Made by a program: the position numbers and the translations under genes. Positions 1 through 4,356 of a stretch of 5,421 nt of DNA are shown here, piece after piece. The stretch is from Lachnospiraceae bacterium. Its GTDB lineage: Bacteria > Bacillota > Clostridia > Lachnospirales > Lachnospiraceae. The stretch covers positions 1 through 5,421 of the forward strand of contig JAGDAL010000324.1 of NCBI GenBank assembly GCA_017959525.1, read 5' to 3'. Below the pieces are notes generated by a model, which worked only from the letters and a program-made list of their open reading frames with translations, had not been told where the DNA came from and did no database searches. The stretch's first letter is position 1; every line of letters starts with the position of its first letter.

Positions 1-299
1 GCATGCAGAAGACTTTCGATACCATGGGCAGCTTCCAGGGGAATCCGGGAGCGCCGGAGAGTGATAACATCGATTTTTCCGGCATGCCGAATATCAGCAT
101 GATTAACTTAAGCGACTTAGGCGGCTTCATGAACGGCGGATTCGGAACACCGATGAGCCAGCGCCTGAAGAAGAAGCAGGCAGACAAGAATGCCAAGCCG
201 AAGGAAGCACCGGTCATCGATATTAAGAACATCCCGCCACCACACAAGATTAAGGCACTGTTGGATGATTACGTGGTAGGCCAGGATCAGGCTAAGTAG
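1..299 (+). CDS. clpX: ClpX, N-terminal part (5' truncated by window edge, ends at premature amber stop)
   Basis: This is the front part of the ATP-dependent unfoldase ClpX, the partner of the ClpP protease in the cytoplasm. The frame is open from the left edge. The Met codon at 3 is probably not the start: in related clostridial ClpX proteins the N-terminal zinc-binding domain ends in Cys-Met-x-Lys-Thr, so the first two bases (gc) are probably the end of a TGC codon for the last zinc ligand. Visible here are a roughly 70-residue Gly/Met/Asn-rich linker (GSFQGNPG, then PNISMINLSDLGGF), a basic patch (RLKKKQ), the IDIKNIPPPHKIK approach and the first AAA+ helix LDDYVVGQDQAK. The frame then hits TAG at 297-299, where homologues continue KKVMSVAVYNHYKR. 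It joins the next entry in the same frame. Recognition as ClpX is firm. Whether the gene is broken in the cell or the base is an error cannot be told here. Confidence 0.85.
   Translation, partial: MQKTFDTMGSFQGNPGAPESDNIDFSGMPNISMINLSDLGGFMNGGFGTPMSQRLKKKQADKNAKPKEAPVIDIKNIPPPHKIKALLDDYVVGQDQAK
297..299 (+). other. In-frame amber codon inside clpX
   Basis: The sequence reads GCT AAG TAG GTG ATG TCC. Changing only the first base of TAG to A gives AAG and restores Ala-Lys-Lys-Val-Met-Ser, the usual ClpX sequence at this point. No frameshift is involved, and the frame stays open for another 344 codons. It may be a nonsense mutation, a mixed population, or a sequencing or assembly error. Confidence 0.9.
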
Positions 300-1334
300 G
301 TGATGTCCGTTGCGGTATATAACCACTACAAGCGTGTGGCATCCTTAGAGAACTTAGTGGCAGAGGATGACGGCATCGAAATCGAGAAGTCCAACATGTT
401 AATGATTGGACCGACCGGTTCCGGTAAGACCTATATGGTTAAGACCTTGGCCAAGCTTTTGGATGTACCGCTTGCCATTACCGATGCCACTTCTCTCACA
501 GAGGCCGGTTATATCGGTGATGATATCGAGAGCGTAGTATCCAAGTTACTTGCGGCAGCAGGCAACGATGTGGAGCGTGCCGAGAAGGGCATCATCTTCA
601 TCGATGAGATTGATAAGCTTGCCAAGAAAAAGAACACCAACCAGCGTGATGTCAGCGGCGAGAGCGTACAGCAGGGTATGTTGAAGCTCTTAGAAGGAGC
701 AGAGATCGAAGTGCCGGTAGGAGCCAGCAGCAAGAACGCTATGGTGCCGATGACTATGATTGATACCCGCAATATTCTCTTTATCTGCGGCGGTGCCTTC
801 CCGGATTTGGAAGACATCATTAAGGAACGTCTGAACAAGGCGTCTTCCATGGGATTCGTAGCAGACTTGAAGGATAAGTACGACCACGAAGAGAACTTGC
901 TTAGCAAGGTGACGGTAGAGGACTTACGGAAGTTCGGAATGATTCCGGAGTTCATCGGACGTCTTCCGGTGATCTACTCTTTGGAGGCATTATCCGAGGA
1001 GATGTTTGTTCGCATCTTAACCGAACCGCGCAACGCCATTACCAAGCAGTATCAGAAGTTGTTGGCTTTTGATGAGGTGAATTTAGAGTTTACCGACGGC
1101 GCATTGCATGCCATTGCCCGTAAGGCCAGAGAGAAGGAGCTGGGAGCCAGAGCGCTTCGTTCCATCCTGGAAGAATATATGTTGGATATTATGTACGAGA
1201 TTCCGAAGGACGACAACATCGGAACCGTACGCATTACCGAAGACTACATCGAGAAAAAAGGCGGCCCTCAGATTATCATGCGCGATACCCAGCGCCTGGT
1301 AGAACAGAAGGCGGCAGGAACCGGGGCACAATAA
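300..1334 (+). CDS. clpX: ClpX AAA+ unfoldase, C-terminal 344 codons (downstream of amber stop)
   Basis: This is the AAA+ module of ClpX, which unfolds tagged proteins and feeds them to ClpP. Residues counted from GTG 300 show Walker A GPTGSGKT at 37-44, pore loop GYIG at 70-73, Walker B IIFIDEID at 98-105, the ClpP-docking tripeptide MGF at 184-186 (usually IGF), the GRLP arginine-finger region near 221, and sensor 2 GAR at 282-284. The end at KKGGPQIIMRDTQ plus a short Gln/Ala/Gly tail is normal for the family. It is in the same frame as the preceding fragment, so originally one gene. GTG 300 and ATG 303 directly follow the stop and could allow reinitiation, with only a weak AGG at 289-291 as ribosome binding site. 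A protein started there would lack the LDDYVVGQ segment, which in ClpX contributes to nucleotide binding, so full activity is doubtful. The next gene starts 2 bases after the TAA. Confidence 0.9.
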   Translation: MMSVAVYNHYKRVASLENLVAEDDGIEIEKSNMLMIGPTGSGKTYMVKTLAKLLDVPLAITDATSLTEAGYIGDDIESVVSKLLAAAGNDVERAEKGIIFIDEIDKLAKKKNTNQRDVSGESVQQGMLKLLEGAEIEVPVGASSKNAMVPMTMIDTRNILFICGGAFPDLEDIIKERLNKASSMGFVADLKDKYDHEENLLSKVTVEDLRKFGMIPEFIGRLPVIYSLEALSEEMFVRILTEPRNAITKQYQKLLAFDEVNLEFTDGALHAIARKAREKELGARALRSILEEYMLDIMYEIPKDDNIGTVRITEDYIEKKGGPQIIMRDTQRLVEQKAAGTGAQ

Positions 1335-1336
1335 AT

Positions 1337-1804
1337 ATGCAGTCATTTCGAATTACGGATGTCAAAGGTTTTATGGCACAGTTGTTGACCAGAGATGCCT
1401 TTGATTCCTTCCTTCTGGTGGAGGCCACCATACACAATCGGGTTGCTTACGTCATTGACGGGCATGTGGCAGGGGAAGAGACCCCATGCGTTCCTTACGG
1501 GGACGTACGACCGCTGTGCTTCGATATGATCAAAGGCAGCAAGACGCCGGAATTTTTCCAGTTTGTGTTACAGCTTGCACCGGAAGCAAAAGACAAGTTC
1601 ATAGAAGATAGTGATGTTGTTCTACAGAGTGCCGATGTATTAAGTCTCTCCATGAATATACGATATCAGAACGATGAGCTGACAATCGTAACAGGAACTT
1701 CCCTTCGGATTTTTACTGTGGATCGTTCCTTAGAGCAGCAGTGGGATCAGTGGGTTCGACGGTTTTTAACCCAGGGAAACTACACATTTGAGGAAAATGT
1801 GTAA
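1337..1804 (+). CDS. DUF5721-like protein of unknown function
   Basis: The product has 155 residues, is soluble, and has no signal peptide or membrane segment. I recognise it from memory as resembling DUF5721, a small family seen mainly in Lachnospiraceae; no function is known to me. Conserved-looking parts are the opening FRITDVKGFMAQLL and DAFDSFLLVEA, the middle RPLCFDMIKGSKTPEFFQFVLQL, and the end IRYQNDELTIVTGTSLRIFTVDRSLEQQWDQW. The ATG is 2 bases after the clpX stop, so the gene is probably co-transcribed with clpX. Only a weak GGGG (1323-1326) precedes the start, which would fit translational coupling. A clpX amber stop could therefore also lower its expression through polarity. The fold looks alpha/beta with alternating strands, but that is a guess from composition. 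Function inferred from position alone (proteolysis-linked) would be speculation. Confidence 0.8.
   Translation: MQSFRITDVKGFMAQLLTRDAFDSFLLVEATIHNRVAYVIDGHVAGEETPCVPYGDVRPLCFDMIKGSKTPEFFQFVLQLAPEAKDKFIEDSDVVLQSADVLSLSMNIRYQNDELTIVTGTSLRIFTVDRSLEQQWDQWVRRFLTQGNYTFEENV
1781..1803 (+). repeat. Perfect 9-bp inverted repeat across the stop codon of the DUF5721-like gene
   Basis: The arms TACACATTT (1781-1789) and AAATGTGTA (1795-1803) pair perfectly around the 5-base loop GAGGA. The right arm includes the first two bases of the stop codon TAA at 1802-1804. No T-tract follows, so it is not a classical intrinsic terminator. It may be an mRNA 3'-end stabilising stem-loop or a protein-binding site. 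Confidence 0.65.
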
Positions 1805-1807
1805 TAC

Positions 1808-1846
1808 AATCCGCGTAATATGTCGGTTTCTACTGAAAAATCCGCG
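1808..1846 (+). repeat. Direct repeat AATCCGCG, 31 bases apart
   Basis: AATCCGCG occurs at 1808-1815 and again at 1839-1846. The 31-base spacing is close to three helical turns, and the second copy ends 7 bases before the candidate csp -35 box. This layout would suit a regulator binding upstream of the promoter, but two short copies could be chance. Confidence 0.35.
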
Positions 1847-1853
1847 AGTTTCC

Positions 1854-1882
1854 TTTACTTTTCGAAATCGTTATGCTACTCT
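1854..1882 (+). promoter_or_regulatory. Candidate promoter of the csp gene
   Basis: The -35 box TTTACT (1854-1859) is followed after 17 bases by TACTCT (1877-1882), which is preceded by TG one base away (TATGC, an extended -10). Each hexamer matches the housekeeping consensus only in part, but spacing and the TG are right. Transcription would start near 1887-1890, giving a leader of about 45 bases before csp. Confidence 0.45.
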
Positions 1883-1896
1883 AACTATGTTTAGAG
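1879..1896 (+). repeat. Inverted repeat overlapping the csp -10 box and start-site region
   Basis: CTCTAA (1879-1884) and TTAGAG (1891-1896) are inverted copies around the spacer CTATGT. The element overlaps the candidate -10 box and the predicted start point, a position suited to an operator. The TCTAGA palindrome (1900-1905) follows directly. Six-base arms are short enough to arise by chance. Confidence 0.35.
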
Positions 1897-1918
1897 CAAT
1901 CTAGACATAAATTTTTTT

Positions 1919-1923
1919 GGAGG
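1919..1923 (+). promoter_or_regulatory. Strong ribosome binding site of csp
   Basis: GGAGG sits 9 bases upstream of ATG 1933, right after a run of seven T (1912-1918). It is the strongest Shine-Dalgarno match in the window and fixes the csp start. AGGTAC recurs at 1921-1926 and 1941-1946, allowing a weak stem that would put the ATG in its loop. Confidence 0.85.
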
Positions 1924-1932
1924 TACTTTCTA

Positions 1933-2139
1933 ATGAGCAAAGGTACAGTTAAGTGGTTTAACGGCCAGAAGGGATATGGATTTATCCTGGATGAGAATGG
2001 TCAGGATGATGTATTCGTACATTACTCCGGAATCAACATGGAAGGCTTCAAGTCTCTGGAAGAGGGAGCTGCTGTTGAGTACGAAGTAGTCGAAGGCAAC
2101 AAGGGACCTCAGGCAGTTAACGTAACCGTTGTTAAATAA
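1933..2139 (+). CDS. csp: Cold-shock protein (CspA family)
   Basis: This is a 68-residue single cold-shock domain, the full normal length for the family. Such proteins bind single-stranded RNA and DNA in the cytoplasm and keep mRNA unfolded, often at low temperature or in general growth. The opening [16 protein letters not shown] holds the RNP1 motif (KGYGFI, residues 13-18, with Tyr for the common Phe), and VFVHYS (27-32) is RNP2, again with Tyr for Phe. The end [10 protein letters not shown] is typical. It has its own candidate promoter and a strong GGAGG ribosome binding site, so it is probably a well-expressed single-gene unit, ended either at the stem-loop over its stop codon or at the terminator at 2247-2277. 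Which Csp paralogue this is cannot be decided, so the symbol is generic. Confidence 0.95.
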   Translation: MSKGTVKWFNGQKGYGFILDENGQDDVFVHYSGINMEGFKSLEEGAAVEYEVVEGNKGPQAVNVTVVK

Positions 2140-2154
2140 GGAGTATTTAGCAAC
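2128..2154 (+). repeat. 11-bp stem-loop across the csp stop codon with AGGAG loop
   Basis: The arms GTTGTTAAATA (2128-2138) and TATTTAGCAAC (2144-2154) pair over 11 positions, with one T-G wobble, around the loop AGGAG. The stop codon TAA (2137-2139) lies at the top of the left arm. There is no T-tract after it. The loop resembles a ribosome binding site, but no start codon follows at a usable distance. It is likely an RNA 3'-end or regulatory structure. Confidence 0.7.
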
Positions 2155-2237
2155 ACAATTAATCAGACTTGTTTTCAACGCTGTACCTTTTGATTCTTAG
2201 AAATTATATATGGGCAACGGAGATAGACAAATTGATT

Positions 2238-2244
2238 AGGGGAG
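2238..2244 (+). promoter_or_regulatory. Apparent ribosome binding site of the lipoprotein gene, set back by a hairpin
   Basis: AGGGGAG is the only good Shine-Dalgarno-like sequence upstream of ATG 2285, but it is 40 bases away in linear sequence. The intervening terminator-like hairpin (2247-2274), if folded, would reduce the gap between 2244 and the ATG to about 12 unpaired bases. Its use is an inference. Confidence 0.4.
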
Positions 2245-2246
2245 AG

Positions 2247-2277
2247 AACGACATCCAAGTAATTGGGTGTCGTTTTT
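2247..2277 (+). terminator. Intrinsic terminator (csp unit) or attenuator before the lipoprotein gene
   Basis: AACGACATCC (2247-2256) and GGGTGTCGTT (2265-2274) form a 10-bp stem with one T-G wobble and the 8-base loop AAGTAATT. The run of five T at 2273-2277 follows the GC-rich part of the stem. It would end transcripts coming from csp. It finishes only 7 bases before ATG 2285, so transcripts of the lipoprotein gene starting upstream must read through it. Confidence 0.75.
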
Positions 2278-2284
2278 GCATTGT

Positions 2285-3448
2285 ATGAAGAAAAAATGGT
2301 TATCAATACTTACAATTGCATCCGTGACCTTAAGCCTGTGGGGGTGTGGGCTGTCTGATGTGGCAGAAGCACCGGGGCATATTGCCCAGGAGATCAATGC
2401 GTTCATTGATGCCCAGGTAGCCAAGAGTCAAATCGGTGAACCGCAAGCGGTGGAGTCGATTTCCGGGGACAAGTATGTCTATGGAACTCTAGACGATGAC
2501 GAACAGTTAACCTATGATGAACTGTTGCATGCCATCCTTACCATGGATACCGATGTGCCGCTTTCTACCAAGTCCGTGGAGCAGGTGGACAAGGTCTATA
2601 ACTGTATCCTGGCAGACTACGGAGAATTGTTCTGGATTTCCGGTTATTCTTATCAAACCTATCAACGTCAGGACCGGGTCATTGGAATCTCTTTTACCCC
2701 GACCTACACGATGACCCGGGAGACCAGGGAGCAATACCAGAAGGATATCGACGCGGTGGTGGCAGAGTGGATGCAGGAGGTGCCTGCAGGAGCCAGCGAC
2801 TATGAGAAGGCTAAGTTTGTCTATGAGACCATTATTTCCCGTGTGGATTATGATATTGAAAGCCCAAACAATCAGAACATCATTAGTGTGTTCTTAAATC
2901 ATGCTACCGTATGCCAAGGCTATGCGGATGCGGCAGCCTATCTGTTGTCTTTGATGGATATTCAGTCCTCCATCGTTACCGGCCGGGCCAACAACGAGAG
3001 CCATGCCTGGAACTTGGTGCGATTGGACGGGGATTACTACTATATGGACATTACCTGGGGAAACAGCCGCTACCTTAACGCGGATGCCACCGAAGGGAAT
3101 ATGACTAACTATGCGTACTTGAATATTACCGGTGAGGAAATTGCCCAGACCCACCGCAGTGAAGTGGTGTATGAGCTGCCGGATTGTACGGCGATTACCG
3201 ACAACTACTACAATCGGGAAGGATTGTATTTCGCAGTTTGGGATCCGGATGAAATCGGAGCCGCTTTTGCTGATGCTTACTACGGTGGAGCCGATATGGT
3301 GTCGGTCAAATTCGCCGGCAACGACCTCTACAATCAGGCGGTGGATTACTACCTGACACAGGGCAGATTCATTGATTATTGTAGGGAATTACGGTCACTT
3401 GCGTACATCGAAAGTCCGGAGATGAGCGTGTTGACCTTTATGTTTTAG
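2285..3448 (+). CDS. Predicted lipoprotein with transglutaminase-like (Cys-His-Asp) domain
   Basis: The product has 387 residues from ATG 2285. The N-terminus MKKKWLSILTIASVTLSLWG followed by Cys21 is a lipoprotein signal: a charged start, a hydrophobic stretch and the lipobox Leu-Trp-Gly-Cys, so the protein should be anchored on the outer face of the membrane. ATG 2285 was preferred to the in-frame GTG 2267, which lies inside the terminator stem. Residues about 175-262 form a transglutaminase/papain-like core: EKAKFVYETI, then ATVCQGYADAA with Cys210, NNESHAWN with His240, and YYYMDITWG with Asp255, the expected triad in the right order. Bacterial members are mostly uncharacterised and may be proteases or crosslinking enzymes; the substrate cannot be inferred. 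Residues 22-170 and about 290-387 match nothing I recognise; the tail is rich in Tyr, Asp and Ala. No clear promoter was found in 2140-2246. The stop TAG is 51 bases from degV. Confidence 0.85.
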   Translation: MKKKWLSILTIASVTLSLWGCGLSDVAEAPGHIAQEINAFIDAQVAKSQIGEPQAVESISGDKYVYGTLDDDEQLTYDELLHAILTMDTDVPLSTKSVEQVDKVYNCILADYGELFWISGYSYQTYQRQDRVIGISFTPTYTMTRETREQYQKDIDAVVAEWMQEVPAGASDYEKAKFVYETIISRVDYDIESPNNQNIISVFLNHATVCQGYADAAAYLLSLMDIQSSIVTGRANNESHAWNLVRLDGDYYYMDITWGNSRYLNADATEGNMTNYAYLNITGEEIAQTHRSEVVYELPDCTAITDNYYNREGLYFAVWDPDEIGAAFADAYYGGADMVSVKFAGNDLYNQAVDYYLTQGRFIDYCRELRSLAYIESPEMSVLTFMF

Positions 3449-3459
3449 TTTTATAAAAT
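3431..3459 (+). promoter_or_regulatory. Near-consensus promoter for degV-folC
   Basis: TTGACC (3431-3436) and TAAAAT (3454-3459) each match the housekeeping sigma factor consensus at five of six positions, with the optimal 17-base spacer. The -35 box lies in the last codons of the lipoprotein gene, and the -10 box just after its stop. The start point would be near 3466, giving a leader of about 34 bases to ATG 3500. Confidence 0.7.
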
Positions 3460-3488
3460 AGATAGAAGGGGCAACCCGAATAAATTGT

Positions 3489-3494
3489 GGAGAG
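3489..3494 (+). promoter_or_regulatory. Ribosome binding site deciding the degV start
   Basis: GGAGAG ends 5 bases before ATG 3500. It supports that ATG rather than the in-frame TTG at 3485, which would place this site inside the gene and add a non-conserved Leu-Trp-Arg-Asp-Gly extension. Confidence 0.7.
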
Positions 3495-3499
3495 ACGGC

Positions 3500-4354
3500 A
3501 TGTACAAGATTATTATTGATAGTTGTGGGGAGATTCCTCAGAATTTAAAACAGGATGGTCGATTTGTAAATGTTCCGTTGACTTTGGAGATTAATGGCGA
3601 GGAAATCATCGACGATGAGACCTTTGACCAGGCTTCTTTTCTTGAGAAGGTAGCGAAGAGTCCTACCGGACCGAAGTCTGCCTGCCCATCTCCGGCTTCT
3701 TATATGAAGGCCATGGAAGGCGACGCAGACCATATCTATGTGATTACCCTTTCCGCTCAGTTAAGCGGTTCTTATAATAGTGCGGTTTTGGCCAAGAGCC
3801 TCTACGAGGAAGAGTTAGAGGATGAGGATGAAGACCGTGAGGTACGCATTCACGTATTTGATTCCAAATCAGCTTCCATCGGAGAGACCTTAATCGGTAT
3901 GAAGGTGGCAGAATTGGAAGAGGCCGGTTGTTCATTTGAAGAAGTTGTGGAACAGACCGAAGCATATATTTCCGAGCAGCATACATTCTTCGTATTGGAG
4001 ACCTTAGAGACCTTACGTAAGGCCGGACGTCTGAGCAATCTGAAGGCGATGATTGCAGGTACCTTGAATATTAAGCCGGTTATGGGTTCTACCGACGAAG
4101 GCAACATCCAGCAGTTGGGACAGGCCCGTGGTATGGCCAAGGCATTGGATAAGATGGTAGAGTGCTTAAAGGCAGTCTCCATTCATCCGGAGCAGAAGAT
4201 CCTTGCAATTTCCCATTGCAATGCGCCGCAGGCAGCAGAACAGCTGAAGCAGCGGGCACTGAAGGCTTGTTCCTTCAAGGATGTATTTGTAATTGATACC
4301 CGTGGCGTGAGTAGCATGTATGCCAATGACGGCGGGTTGATCATGGTATTGTAG
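3500..4354 (+). CDS. DegV family fatty-acid-binding protein
   Basis: The product has 284 residues, the usual size for a DegV protein. The family binds a fatty acid in a cleft between two domains; FakB members present it to the kinase FakA for phosphorylation and use in lipid synthesis, but no fakA is in the window. The start MYKIIIDSCGEIP is the typical first strand. SPTGPKSACPSP (54-65) and LSAQLSGSYNSA (84-95) are the Ser/Thr-rich loops around the ligand carboxylate, and LETLETLRKAGRLSN followed by LNIKPVM is the family's most recognisable signature. Two oddities: a very acidic segment at 103-114 (10 of 12 residues Asp or Glu), and a C-terminal motif SSMYANDGG where FakB-type proteins have a His-x-Gly-Pro-Gly loop. 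A strong promoter and ribosome binding site precede it, and folC starts 2 bases after its stop, so the two probably form one transcript. The exact ligand is unknown. Confidence 0.9.
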   Translation: MYKIIIDSCGEIPQNLKQDGRFVNVPLTLEINGEEIIDDETFDQASFLEKVAKSPTGPKSACPSPASYMKAMEGDADHIYVITLSAQLSGSYNSAVLAKSLYEEELEDEDEDREVRIHVFDSKSASIGETLIGMKVAELEEAGCSFEEVVEQTEAYISEQHTFFVLETLETLRKAGRLSNLKAMIAGTLNIKPVMGSTDEGNIQQLGQARGMAKALDKMVECLKAVSIHPEQKILAISHCNAPQAAEQLKQRALKACSFKDVFVIDTRGVSSMYANDGGLIMVL

Positions 4355-4356
4355 GA

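Noticed and set aside
509..955. 148-codon open frame on the minus strand inside clpX.
   Set aside because: It lies fully antisense to the conserved ClpX core, has a Ser/Leu-rich shadow composition, and resembles no family.
2190..2210. TTGATT and TATATA as a promoter for the lipoprotein gene.
   Set aside because: The two boxes are only about 9 bases apart, far from the required 17; other pairings in 2140-2246 are poor.
2210..2239. Tiny leader-like frame MGNGDRQID whose stop overlaps the AGGGGAG site before the lipoprotein gene.
   Set aside because: There is no ribosome binding site before its ATG and no regulatory codon run; a nine-codon frame is expected by chance.
2267..2284. GTG 2267 (or TTG 2264) as an earlier start of the lipoprotein.
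   Set aside because: Both lie in or at the edge of the terminator stem, and the signal peptide is ideal from Met 2285 (Met-Lys-Lys-Lys).
3446..3499. Read-through of TAG 3446-3448 would fuse the lipoprotein to DegV, since both are in one frame with no other stop between.
   Set aside because: A 17-codon gap without a stop is common by chance, degV has its own promoter and ribosome binding site, and an exported lipoprotein fused to a cytoplasmic DegV makes little sense.
3485..3499. TTG 3485 as the degV start.
   Set aside because: It has no ribosome binding site upstream and adds residues not found in the family; ATG 3500 has GGAGAG at a proper distance.
297..4354. TAG recoded as a sense codon in this organism, which would explain the clpX interruption.
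   Set aside because: TAG ends both the lipoprotein gene (3446-3448) and degV (4352-4354) at the places expected from family length, so it acts as a normal stop.
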